A DNA stretch of 64,000 nt from JADHOX01 sp038120515 (GTDB taxonomy: Bacteria; Pseudomonadota; Alphaproteobacteria; Rickettsiales; JABIRX01), in contig JAYOLW010000001.1 of assembly GCA_038120515.1 (NCBI GenBank), positions 1-64,000 on the forward strand, written 5' to 3'. Within the stretch, counting starts at the first letter, position 1, and the number at the start of each line of letters is the position of its first letter. The notes under the pieces are model-generated. The model saw nothing but the letters and a program-made list of their open reading frames with translations, ran no database searches and was not told the origin of the DNA. Below are positions 42,977-51,867 of this stretch, piece after piece. The position numbers and the translations under genes are program-made.

Positions 42977-43964
42977 TTTTGATTTTTTAATAACTAATTT
43001 CTTAAAGATTCTATTTATAGTTTTACCATTAATTGGAATAGTTGCTTTTTTAACTTATTTTGAAAGAAAGGTGATTGCGGCAATGCAACTTAGAAAAGGC
43101 CCTAATGTTGTTGGTCCTTTTGGTTTGTTTCAACCTCTTGCAGATGGGATGAAGCTTCTTTTTAAAGAGCCTATTGTTCCTTATGGCGCTAATAAAATAA
43201 TTTTCCTACTTGCTCCAGTAATAACATACAGCTTGGCACTAATTGGTTGGGCGGTTATACCATTTTCTGAGAATTTTGTGATTGCAGATATCAATGTAGG
43301 TGTTTTGTATATTTTGGCTATTTCATCATTAGGGGTATATGGAATTATTATGGCCGGTTGGGCAAGTAATTCTAAATATGCATTACTTGGTGCCATTAGA
43401 TCTTCAGCTCAAATGATTTCTTATGAGGTGTCAATTGGTATAATTATTGCGAATGTTATTTTACTTTCAGGATCATTTAACCTATCTGAAATAGTAATGT
43501 CTCAGCAAAATGGTTGGTATATAGTGCCATTATTTCCAATGTTTATTTTGTTCTTTATTTCTACACTTGCTGAAACAAATAGACATCCATTTGATTTGCC
43601 TGAAGCTGAAGCTGAGCTTGTAGCTGGTTATAATGTTGAATATTCTTCTATGCCTTTTGCTCTGTTTTTTCTTGGTGAATATGCAAATATGATATTAATG
43701 TGTACATTAACATCAATATTGTTTTTAGGTGGGTGGTTACCAATTATAGATATACCTATGTTTGAAGTCCTTCCAGGACAATTCTGGTTGTTTCTTAAAG
43801 TTTCAATCTTGATATTTGTATTTGTTTGGGTTAGAGCTACCATTCCTAGATATAGGTATGATCAGTTAATGAGGTTAGGCTGGAAAGTTTTCCTACCTTT
43901 GTCATTAATTTGGTTAGTTTTAACTGCTAGCTATTTAGTTATTTTTGAAAAATTACCATATTAA
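42969..43964 (+). CDS. nuoH: NADH-quinone oxidoreductase subunit H
   Basis: The protein (331 residues) has about eight membrane helices and forms the quinone chamber entry with NuoB and NuoD. ERKVIAAMQLRKGPNVVGPFG, ADGMKLLFKEPI, AETNRHPFDLPEAEAELVAG (in parts) and WVRATIPRYRYDQLM are diagnostic. Standard length. Confidence 0.98.
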   Translation: MINFDFLITNFLKILFIVLPLIGIVAFLTYFERKVIAAMQLRKGPNVVGPFGLFQPLADGMKLLFKEPIVPYGANKIIFLLAPVITYSLALIGWAVIPFSENFVIADINVGVLYILAISSLGVYGIIMAGWASNSKYALLGAIRSSAQMISYEVSIGIIIANVILLSGSFNLSEIVMSQQNGWYIVPLFPMFILFFISTLAETNRHPFDLPEAEAELVAGYNVEYSSMPFALFFLGEYANMILMCTLTSILFLGGWLPIIDIPMFEVLPGQFWLFLKVSILIFVFVWVRATIPRYRYDQLMRLGWKVFLPLSLIWLVLTASYLVIFEKLPY

Positions 43965-43965
43965 A

Positions 43966-44445
43966 ATGAAGTTATTTATAAAAAGCTTTTTATTGAAAGA
44001 AATTGTTTCAGGATTGATTAAAACCTATATTTTTCTATTTAAGAAAAAGGCTACAATTAATTATCCTTTTGAAAAAGGCCCAATAAGTCCAAGATTTAGA
44101 GGTGAGCATGCTCTTAGAAGATATCCTAATGGTGAAGAAAGATGCATTGCTTGTAAATTATGTGAGGCAATATGCCCAGCACAGGCTATCACGATAAAAG
44201 TTGAAAAACGAAGTGATGGAGCTAGAAAAACTAGCCAATATGACATTGACATGACCAAATGTATATTTTGTGGATTGTGTCAGGAAGCTTGTCCTGTTGA
44301 CGCAATTGTTGAGGGACCTAATTTTGAATATGCCACTGAAACAAGAGAAGAACTTTTGTATAATAAAGAAAAGCTACTTGATAATGGTGATAGATGGGAA
44401 GAGGCTTTAAGTCAAAATATTGAAATTGATTCTACATATAGATAA
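43966..44445 (+). CDS. nuoI: NADH-quinone oxidoreductase subunit I
   Basis: Ferredoxin-like subunit carrying two 4Fe-4S clusters, N6a and N6b. The two motifs CIACKLCEAICPAQAI and CIFCGLCQEACPVDAI are complete. The frame extends to an ATG at 43945 inside nuoH, but the ATG at 43966 just after the nuoH stop gives 159 residues and the expected start. Its stop overlaps nuoJ by one base. Confidence 0.97.
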   Translation: MKLFIKSFLLKEIVSGLIKTYIFLFKKKATINYPFEKGPISPRFRGEHALRRYPNGEERCIACKLCEAICPAQAITIKVEKRSDGARKTSQYDIDMTKCIFCGLCQEACPVDAIVEGPNFEYATETREELLYNKEKLLDNGDRWEEALSQNIEIDSTYR

Positions 44446-45059
44446 TGATAGTAAATTTAGCGTTTTATATTTTTTCATCTGTTTTAATTTTATCAGCATT
44501 AATTGTGATTTCATCTAGAAATCCAATTTATTCGGTATTGTTTTTAATATTAGCATTTTTTAATAGTGCGGCATTATTTCTCCTGTCCAATGCTGAGTTC
44601 TTAGCAATGTTATTGGTGATAGTCTATGTTGGTGCAGTAGCATTATTATTTTTGTTTGTAATAATGATGCTTAACATTGAGTTTAAATCTAAATCTATAT
44701 TAAAAACTAAGTATCTTATAACAGGTTTGGTTGTTGCAATAATTCTATTTGTAGAAATTTTGTTAGTAGTTAACTCAATAGATATATCTATATCTGCTAA
44801 TGAATTAGTAGATATATCTAAAACTCACATGATGACAAACGAAACTAATACGGCTCAAATTGGTAAAATATTATATACAGACTTTTTCTTGCATTTTCAA
44901 TTAGCAGGATTGGTTCTTTTAGTAGGTATGATAGGATCTGTTGTTTTAGCTCATAGGCATAAAGAAGATTTAAAGAGACAAAATATTACTAAACAGGTTT
45001 CAAGAAAAAGAAAAGACAGTGTAAAAATTGTTAAGGTTTTATCTCATAAAGGTATTTAG
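44445..45059 (+). CDS. nuoJ: NADH-quinone oxidoreductase subunit J
   Basis: The protein (204 residues) has five predicted membrane helices; the conserved pi-bulge helix region VIVYVGAVALLFLFVIMML is clear. The C-terminal tail after VLAHRHKEDLKRQ is Lys/Arg-rich. Membrane arm of complex I. Confidence 0.95.
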   Translation: MIVNLAFYIFSSVLILSALIVISSRNPIYSVLFLILAFFNSAALFLLSNAEFLAMLLVIVYVGAVALLFLFVIMMLNIEFKSKSILKTKYLITGLVVAIILFVEILLVVNSIDISISANELVDISKTHMMTNETNTAQIGKILYTDFFLHFQLAGLVLLVGMIGSVVLAHRHKEDLKRQNITKQVSRKRKDSVKIVKVLSHKGI

Positions 45060-45061
45060 TT

Positions 45062-45397
45062 ATGGATTTACAGGAAACATTAATAATGAACATAATTCCA
45101 AATAGTCATTTTTTGTTGGTTAGTACTATTGTTTTTACAATAGGAGTATGTGGCATCTTTCTTAATAGAAAGAACATAATCACGTTATTAATGTCTATAG
45201 AAGTTATGCTAATTTCTGTTAATTTCAATTTTGTGATTTTTTCAAATATGCTGCATGAATTAAGCGGTCAAATCTTTGTAATGTTTGTTTTAACTGTTGC
45301 TGCAGCTGAGATTGCAATAGGTTTAGCTATATTAATAGTTTATTTTAGACAATCTGGTGAAATTGAGATTGATAAACTAAATGTTTTGAAAGGGTAA
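45062..45397 (+). CDS. nuoK: NADH-quinone oxidoreductase subunit K
   Basis: The protein (111 residues) has three membrane helices and the conserved Glu residues of the proton path (MSIEVMLISVNFNFV and AAAEIAIGLAILIVYFR). The start at 45062 gives an eight-residue extension; an ATG at 45086 (MNIIPNSHFLLV) matches the usual NuoK beginning. Membrane arm, between nuoJ and nuoL. Confidence 0.95.
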   Translation: MDLQETLIMNIIPNSHFLLVSTIVFTIGVCGIFLNRKNIITLLMSIEVMLISVNFNFVIFSNMLHELSGQIFVMFVLTVAAAEIAIGLAILIVYFRQSGEIEIDKLNVLKG

Positions 45398-45398
45398 A

Positions 45399-47324
45399 AT
45401 GAGCTCTATATTAATTATTACACTTCCACTATTAAGTTTTTGTGTTGCATCAATATTTGCAATTAAAGATAACAAAAAAATTCTTCATTATTTATGCTCT
45501 GCAATATTATTAGTTGCGGCAATTCTTGCCTTATATGATTTTTTTATTTTAGCTTCAGGAACGTTAGTTGCTAAAAACATTTTAGTTTTAAAATGGATAG
45601 CAATTAATGATCTTGAATTATTCTGGCACGTCAAACGAGATAGTTTAACTGTTATAATGAATTTAGTTGTGACTACAGTATCTGCAGTTGTGCATTTTTA
45701 TTCAATTGGCTATATGTATGATGATAAAAAAGTGAATAGATTTATGGCTTATTTATCATTATTCACCTTTTTTATGCTTGTTCTAATTGCTTCTAATTCA
45801 TTAGTGCAGTTATTTGTCGGATGGGAAGGTGTTGGATTATGTTCTTATTTATTAATTGGTTTCTGGTATAAAAAAGAGTCTGCTAATTTGGCAGCTATGA
45901 AAGCATTTATAGTAAATAGAGTTGGAGACTTTGCTTTCTTAATTGGAATAATAGCTATATATAAATTATTTGGCACAACATCTTTTGATATAATATTTGC
46001 TAATGCTTCATCAAAAGTTAGTGACACCTTAACAATATTTAACTTCAGTTTTAGTTATATTGATTTTATCTGTATCATGCTCTTTATAGGCTGTATGGGT
46101 AAATCTGCTCAATTAGGACTTCACACATGGCTTCCTGACGCAATGGAAGGGCCTACTCCAGTATCAGCATTAATACATGCCGCGACAATGGTAACAGCTG
46201 GTGTTTTTTTAGTGGTTAGATGCTCAGCATTATATGAATTATCGCCGCTAAGTCTTGATATAATGACTTTTGTTGGCATGATCACTTGTTTATTTGCTGC
46301 TACTGTTGCTGTAGTTCAGGATGATATTAAAAAAGTTATTGCATATTCTACTTGTTCACAACTTGGATATATGTTTTTAGCATGTGGTGTTTCAGCATAT
46401 AATGCTGGTATTTTCCATTTATTTACCCATGCTTTTTTTAAGGCCTTATTGTTTCTTGTAGCTGGTAATATTATAGTGGCATTACATCATGAGCAAAATA
46501 TTAAGAAAATGGGTGCTTTATGGCGCAAGTTACCAATAACATATCTTATGTTTCTAATTGGAACTATTGCGATATCAGGATTTCCTCCATTTGCAGGTTT
46601 TTATTCAAAAGATTTAGTATTAGAATCAGCATTTATTTCAGAGGGAAGATTTTCAAATCTTGCATATATGATTGGTTCTTTTGTAGCAATGCTAACTGCC
46701 TTTTATAGTTTTAGGTTGTTTTTTATTGTATTTCACGGTCCAAATAACCAAGAGCATCCAAATGAAAAATTAGTTAAGATTGATAATGTTGTTTTTCTGC
46801 CGCTAGTAATTCTAGTAGTTGGAAGTGTTATTAGTGGATATTTTGTTTATCACAATTTTGATATTGCGTATAGTCTAAATATTTTTGCGGGTGAGATAGT
46901 AATAAATAATAATGAGAAATATTTTGAAGATTTACATCATGTTCCATTATTCTTTAAATATTTACCATTGATATTATCAGCTATTGGAACAATTATTGCT
47001 TTTATAATATATTTTCTTGGAAGAACTAATATTGCTAAATCTTTTGTATCGAATTCACCAGTTCTATATAAGTTCTTAAAAAACAAATGGTATTTTGATG
47101 ATATTTATAACAATCTTATAGTATTTCCATATAGAAAATTATCTAGGATATTATGGAAAGAAATAGATATAAATTTTATTGATAATATGGGGCCAAATGG
47201 TTTTGCAAGGTTATCAAAAAATATCTCAAATATTATAGTCAGAATTCAAAATGGTTATATTTATCGTTATGCATTTGTCATGGTGACAGGCATTGTTTTA
47301 ATAACTGCATATATTTATATTTAG
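45399..47324 (+). CDS. nuoL: NADH-quinone oxidoreductase subunit L
   Basis: The 641-residue antiporter-like distal subunit with its long lateral helix at the C-terminus. FVGWEGVGLCSYLLIGFWY holds the key Glu; HTWLPDAMEGPTPVSALIHA and HAFFKALLFLVAGNII the conserved Lys/His network. One of three proton-pumping subunits. Standard length. Confidence 0.98.
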   Translation: MSSILIITLPLLSFCVASIFAIKDNKKILHYLCSAILLVAAILALYDFFILASGTLVAKNILVLKWIAINDLELFWHVKRDSLTVIMNLVVTTVSAVVHFYSIGYMYDDKKVNRFMAYLSLFTFFMLVLIASNSLVQLFVGWEGVGLCSYLLIGFWYKKESANLAAMKAFIVNRVGDFAFLIGIIAIYKLFGTTSFDIIFANASSKVSDTLTIFNFSFSYIDFICIMLFIGCMGKSAQLGLHTWLPDAMEGPTPVSALIHAATMVTAGVFLVVRCSALYELSPLSLDIMTFVGMITCLFAATVAVVQDDIKKVIAYSTCSQLGYMFLACGVSAYNAGIFHLFTHAFFKALLFLVAGNIIVALHHEQNIKKMGALWRKLPITYLMFLIGTIAISGFPPFAGFYSKDLVLESAFISEGRFSNLAYMIGSFVAMLTAFYSFRLFFIVFHGPNNQEHPNEKLVKIDNVVFLPLVILVVGSVISGYFVYHNFDIAYSLNIFAGEIVINNNEKYFEDLHHVPLFFKYLPLILSAIGTIIAFIIYFLGRTNIAKSFVSNSPVLYKFLKNKWYFDDIYNNLIVFPYRKLSRILWKEIDINFIDNMGPNGFARLSKNISNIIVRIQNGYIYRYAFVMVTGIVLITAYIYI

Positions 47325-47330
47325 AACTTT

Positions 47331-48869
47331 ATGTTTAATTCATTTCCAATTTTGTCATCATTAATTTTGGTACCATTATTTGGGGCTTTTCTGATTTTTG
47401 CTTTTATTAAAAAAGATCACAAAGCTGCTGATCAAAATCTATTCATAATGGGTTTATGGATTAGTGGTATTACAGCTTTATTAAGCATTTTAATGTTACT
47501 TAATTATAATTTTGATGTTTCAGATATACAGTTTGTTGAAAAATATAGCTGGATAACTCAATATGACATCTCTTATAAAGTTGGTATAGATGGCTTATCT
47601 ATTTTCTTTGTTTTACTTACTACTATTTTAACGCCCTTATGTATAGTAATCTCAAAATATTCAATCTCAGAAAGATTAAAAGAATATATTATTTTGTTTT
47701 TGATACTGGAAAGTTTTATTATTGGCGCTTTTGTTGCACAGGATTTAATACTGTTTTACTTGTTCTTTGAGCTTACACTAATTCCAATGTTTCTGATAAT
47801 TGGAATTTGGGGTGGTGAAAATAGGATTTATGCAACTTTTAAGTTCTTTTTATATACTCTTGCTGGTTCAATTTTCTTTTTAATTGCAATTTGTGAATAT
47901 CATAGCCAATTCCATAAAATAGANNNNNNNNNNTTTATCATTAATATTGCAAATACGGCTGACATAGCAAATTTATTAATTGTTTTACCCAAAGCAATTG
48001 ATTTTTCGACCGAAAAATATTTATGGATTGCTTTATTTTTTGCATTTGCAATAAAAATACCAATGTGGCCTGTCCATACATGGCTTCCTGATGCGCACGT
48101 ACAGGCGCCAACAGCTGGATCTGTAATGCTTGCCGGTGTATTAATTAAATTAGGCGCATACGCAATGATAAGATTTATGTTACCATTGCTTCCTGAAGCA
48201 TCATTATATTTTCAAGATTTTGTTATAATTCTTGGTATTATTGCAATTATTTATACATCAATTGTAGCTTTAGTCCAAGATGATATGAAAAAATTAATAG
48301 CATATTCATCAGTGGCACATATGGGATATGTTGTGATAGGTATATTTTCTTTCAATGATTATGGAATAAATGGTGCAATTTTTCAGATGATAAGTCATGG
48401 CCTTATCTCTGCAGCTTTGTTTATACATGTCGGTATTATTTATGATTTACTAAAAACCAAAAAAATCAAAGATATTAATGGACTTGCATCAATGATGCCT
48501 AAATTTTCAATTTTGTTTATAATTTTTGTATTAGGTTCTGTGGCATTACCTGGCACCAGTGGTTTTGTTGGCGAATTTTTAGTGCTACTTGCTATGTATC
48601 AGGTAAATGAATTGGCAGCTATATTTGCAGCATTAGGTGTAGTATTAGGAGCTGCATATATGTTGTGGCTTGTTAAAAGAACCATTATGGGAAATATTAT
48701 AAACCCTAATATTAAAACTATTTCAGATATAAATCTCTCTCAATTTGTTGTCTTGGTGATTCTAGCTTTTTTTACAATTTTAATAGGTATATATCCATCT
48801 ATTATTTTAGATGTAGTTAAATTAACCAGTGTTGAATTACCAAAGATTTATCAAATTTATAACATGTAA
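47331..48869 (+). CDS. nuoM: NADH-quinone oxidoreductase subunit M (contains assembly gap)
   Basis: Antiporter-like subunit of complex I, about 512 residues as drawn. FFELTLIPMFLIIGIWGG carries the key Glu, and PVHTWLPDAHVQAPTAGSVM and HGLISAALFIHVG are typical. Ten N at 47924-47933 interrupt it near residue 198-201. The frame stays open across the placeholder, and both sides are clearly NuoM, so the gene is probably intact with an unresolved short stretch rather than broken. Confidence 0.95.
   Translation: MFNSFPILSSLILVPLFGAFLIFAFIKKDHKAADQNLFIMGLWISGITALLSILMLLNYNFDVSDIQFVEKYSWITQYDISYKVGIDGLSIFFVLLTTILTPLCIVISKYSISERLKEYIILFLILESFIIGAFVAQDLILFYLFFELTLIPMFLIIGIWGGENRIYATFKFFLYTLAGSIFFLIAICEYHSQFHKIXXXXFIINIANTADIANLLIVLPKAIDFSTEKYLWIALFFAFAIKIPMWPVHTWLPDAHVQAPTAGSVMLAGVLIKLGAYAMIRFMLPLLPEASLYFQDFVIILGIIAIIYTSIVALVQDDMKKLIAYSSVAHMGYVVIGIFSFNDYGINGAIFQMISHGLISAALFIHVGIIYDLLKTKKIKDINGLASMMPKFSILFIIFVLGSVALPGTSGFVGEFLVLLAMYQVNELAAIFAALGVVLGAAYMLWLVKRTIMGNIINPNIKTISDINLSQFVVLVILAFFTILIGIYPSIILDVVKLTSVELPKIYQIYNM
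47924..47933. other. Run of 10 N (unresolved bases or scaffold join) inside nuoM
   Basis: These are the only ambiguous bases in the window. A round number of 10 suggests a placeholder of unknown true length. The flanking protein sequence (EYHSQFHKI before, FIINIANTADI after) is plausible NuoM on both sides. Confidence 0.99.
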
Positions 48870-48871
48870 TT

Positions 48872-50350
48872 ATGCTATCAAATCTAGAAAACATTTTATT
48901 ATTACCATTTGAGCATTTTTTATCAGCCGAATTGTTTATATCTCTTTCAGCGTTACTGCTTCTTGTTGTAGCTGTTTTTAAAGGTGATAAAAGTAGTAAT
49001 ACAATAAGTTTGTTTGGAGTAATTGTCTTGATGATTGCTGCGTTTTTATTGCAAGAAACCAGTGGTCAAGGACCTAATTTATTTGGCTATCTATTACCAC
49101 TTAAACAAATTATCTGTGTATTATCAGCATTATGTCTTCTATTATTTATTGGTCATTCTAAATATAATATTAGAAATAGTAGAGCAGAATTTCCTGTGTT
49201 GATTTTATTCTCTGTGGTAGGTGCTCTAATACTTATTTCTGCTAATGATTTTTTAATGTTTTATCTTGGGCTAGAACTAATGAGTTTTGCCTTATATATT
49301 CTTACCGCAATTAATAGAGAAAATATTAAATCACAAGAAGCCGCATTAAAATATTTTATTTTAGGTTGCCTATCATCTGGATTTCTTCTTTTCGGCATAA
49401 GTATTTTATATGGTGTATCAGGGTCTATCTATTTTGATGAAATTGCTTCTAACCTTGGGCTGCTAGTTTCTCAATCTGGAGTAAATAATGTTATGTTTGT
49501 GCTGCCTACAGTTTTTATAGTTATAGGTTTATTATTTAAAGTTACTGCTGTGCCATTTCATATGTGGGCTCCTGATGTTTATCAAGGTTCGCCAACACCT
49601 GTCACTGTTTTTATAGCTTCTGTTCCAAAAGTTGCTGTATTTATAATATTTGCGAGAATCTTATCAGAGCCGTTTGAAATTTTTTTCATACATTATGATA
49701 AAATAATATATATTGTGGCTATATTGTCGATGCTTGTTGGTGCATTAGGAGCAATTAATCAAATCAATTTTAAGAGATTACTTGCTTATAGTGGAATGAA
49801 TCATGTTGGTTTTATGCTAATTGCGTTAATTAATATTGATGCAGATTCGCAAAGATCTCTGATCTTATATCTAGTGATATATAGCGCAATAATAATTGGC
49901 GCATTTGCATTTCTAATGGCCATAAAGCAAAGTCATTTTTCTAATGAGGTAGCTGATAAAAAACCTTTAGAAGAACTTTCAGCATTAGCAGGGTTATCAA
50001 GTACTTCTCCTTATCTTGCTTTTGGAATTACTGTGTTGATGTTGTCGATGGCTGGTTTGCCTCCATTTGCTGGTTTTTTTGCAAAATTCTTTATGTTTAT
50101 GATTGCATTAAAAAATGAATTTTATCTGCTTGCATTTTTTGGGGCAGTTTCGACAGTAATAGCAGCATATTATTATCTTAGAGTAATTAAAATTATATAT
50201 TTTGATAAACCAGTACAAGAATATACAAAAAAAACTACAATAGCGACAATTATAGTTTTGTTAATTACGGTATTGTTTAATTTATTTTTATTTTTAAATC
50301 CGATAATTTTAGTTAGCTTAATTGAATCATCTACAAGTTTTATTTTTTAA
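48872..50350 (+). CDS. nuoN: NADH-quinone oxidoreductase subunit N
   Basis: The protein (492 residues) is the third antiporter-like subunit. Motifs: YLGLELMSFALYILTA with the key Glu, FKVTAVPFHMWAPDVYQGSPT, KRLLAYSGMNHVGF and LSMAGLPPFAGFFAKF. Last of the nuo genes; birA follows after 3 bp. Confidence 0.97.
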   Translation: MLSNLENILLLPFEHFLSAELFISLSALLLLVVAVFKGDKSSNTISLFGVIVLMIAAFLLQETSGQGPNLFGYLLPLKQIICVLSALCLLLFIGHSKYNIRNSRAEFPVLILFSVVGALILISANDFLMFYLGLELMSFALYILTAINRENIKSQEAALKYFILGCLSSGFLLFGISILYGVSGSIYFDEIASNLGLLVSQSGVNNVMFVLPTVFIVIGLLFKVTAVPFHMWAPDVYQGSPTPVTVFIASVPKVAVFIIFARILSEPFEIFFIHYDKIIYIVAILSMLVGALGAINQINFKRLLAYSGMNHVGFMLIALINIDADSQRSLILYLVIYSAIIIGAFAFLMAIKQSHFSNEVADKKPLEELSALAGLSSTSPYLAFGITVLMLSMAGLPPFAGFFAKFFMFMIALKNEFYLLAFFGAVSTVIAAYYYLRVIKIIYFDKPVQEYTKKTTIATIIVLLITVLFNLFLFLNPIILVSLIESSTSFIF

Positions 50351-50353
50351 TTT

Positions 50354-51115
50354 ATGATTAAATCATTGTTTTCTTTTGATGAGATTCCTAATTTATTAAT
50401 TTTTGATAAAATAGATTCAACATCAAAAGAAATTCATAGAATGATTGATAATGGTTTTGGTTTTGAGGGTGATATTGTAATTGCTGATATGCAAACTGAT
50501 GGTCATGGAAGAAGTGGCAGAAGTTGGGATTCTCAAAAGGGAAATTTATTTGCATCATTTTTACTTCAACCAAATGTTCCATTAAAAGAAATAATATTTG
50601 TTGGCTTTCTGCTTGCGAAAAATATTATAGAGGTGATTAATAATCTTATTATCGGACAAGAGAAAGTAACATATAAATGGCCAAATGATATATTGTTGAA
50701 TGATAAAAAATTAGCTGGGATTTTGATTCAGACACTTCTAAGTTCAAATGGCAAAATTTGTGAATCAATTGTTTGTGGTTTAGGTATAAATTTAAGGCAT
50801 CATCCAAGCTTTATTGAAAGCACAGATTTGTTTCATGAGCTTCAGATGATTGTTGATAAGAATGAGTTGTTATTTACAATTCTTAAAAAATTTGAAGCGG
50901 AATATTTAACTACCATGGATAGTCAGGATATTTCTAGAATTATAAATTTTTTGAAACAAAATTCAAATCTTATGGGAAAACAAATTTCTGTTCATAGTGG
51001 TGATGACATCAAAGTTGGAATCTGTGAAGATATTGATTTTGACGGTAATCTTATTCTTACGAATGGTAAAAAAAAGGAAGTTATTTACTCAGCTGATATA
51101 ATTAATATTTTATAA
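50354..51115 (+). CDS. birA: Biotin-[acetyl-CoA-carboxylase] ligase
   Basis: Attaches biotin to the biotin carboxyl carrier protein. The protein (253 residues) has TSKEIHRMIDNG, DGHGRSGRSWDSQKGNLF with the biotin-binding loop, KWPNDILLNDKKLAGILI and CGLGINLRH. It lacks the N-terminal DNA-binding domain of E. coli BirA, so it cannot be the classical biotin repressor. The nuoN-birA-coaX-rnj order is typical of alphaproteobacteria. Its stop overlaps coaX by one base. Confidence 0.95.
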   Translation: MIKSLFSFDEIPNLLIFDKIDSTSKEIHRMIDNGFGFEGDIVIADMQTDGHGRSGRSWDSQKGNLFASFLLQPNVPLKEIIFVGFLLAKNIIEVINNLIIGQEKVTYKWPNDILLNDKKLAGILIQTLLSSNGKICESIVCGLGINLRHHPSFIESTDLFHELQMIVDKNELLFTILKKFEAEYLTTMDSQDISRIINFLKQNSNLMGKQISVHSGDDIKVGICEDIDFDGNLILTNGKKKEVIYSADIINIL

Positions 51116-51867
51116 TGATTTTAGTTGTTGATTGTGGAAACACATACTCAAAGTTAGCTTATTTTAAATCAAAGTCTGAATATACAGTTTATGATATATC
51201 ATCAGCTGAAATAAATAGTGAGAATTCATTTGATCAAATAATTCAAAATATAAAATTTCTTGGCGAGATAAAAATTGTTATCATAAGTTCGGTAATCCCA
51301 AGTAAAAATAAGCTATTAAATGTAATATTTAGGAAAATTACACAGAATGTATATTTTGTCAGCGATTTACGTGATTCTTTAGGTATTTCTTATAAAATTG
51401 ATGATATAAAGCAGCTTGGTGATGATAGAATTGCTAATAGTTTTTATGCAATAAAAAATTATAACAGTCATGTTGTGGTGGTAGATTTTGGTACAGCAAC
51501 AACATATGATTTTATAAATGGTAAAAAGCAATATCTTGGTGGTATGATTATGCCTGGTATAAGGCTAAGTATTGAATCCTTAGCTGAAAAAACAGAAAAT
51601 TTATCTAACATAAAGTTTTACAATATAGATAATTTAATAGGAATGAATACAAATGATGCAATTTGTGCAGGAATTTTATATAGTAATTTAGGAGCTATTG
51701 AATATATCTATAATAAAAGTTGTGAACTTTTTGGGCAAAAGGTCGTGATGATTGCAACTGGAGGTTTTGGTGAAGTTGTTATGCAAAAAAAAACCATTAT
51801 AAATCATTATGACCCAGATTTAACTCTTAAAGGCCTGTTCTTAATGGCCGTAGAAAAATTAAAATGA
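51115..51867 (+). CDS. coaX: Type III pantothenate kinase
   Basis: First step of coenzyme A synthesis. The protein (250 residues) has the ASKHA phosphate-1 loop VVDCGNTYSKLAYF, phosphate-2 VVDFGTATTYDFI, GGMIMPGIRLSIESLAEKT, and the adenosine motif ATGGFGEV. The canonical DVGNT reads DCGNT here. Overlaps rnj by 4 bp. Confidence 0.94.
   Translation: MILVVDCGNTYSKLAYFKSKSEYTVYDISSAEINSENSFDQIIQNIKFLGEIKIVIISSVIPSKNKLLNVIFRKITQNVYFVSDLRDSLGISYKIDDIKQLGDDRIANSFYAIKNYNSHVVVVDFGTATTYDFINGKKQYLGGMIMPGIRLSIESLAEKTENLSNIKFYNIDNLIGMNTNDAICAGILYSNLGAIEYIYNKSCELFGQKVVMIATGGFGEVVMQKKTIINHYDPDLTLKGLFLMAVEKLK

Noticed and set aside
47331..48869. nuoM as a broken gene
   Set aside because: The interruption is N placeholders only; both flanks are in one frame with intact NuoM motifs, so an assembly gap is the simpler explanation.
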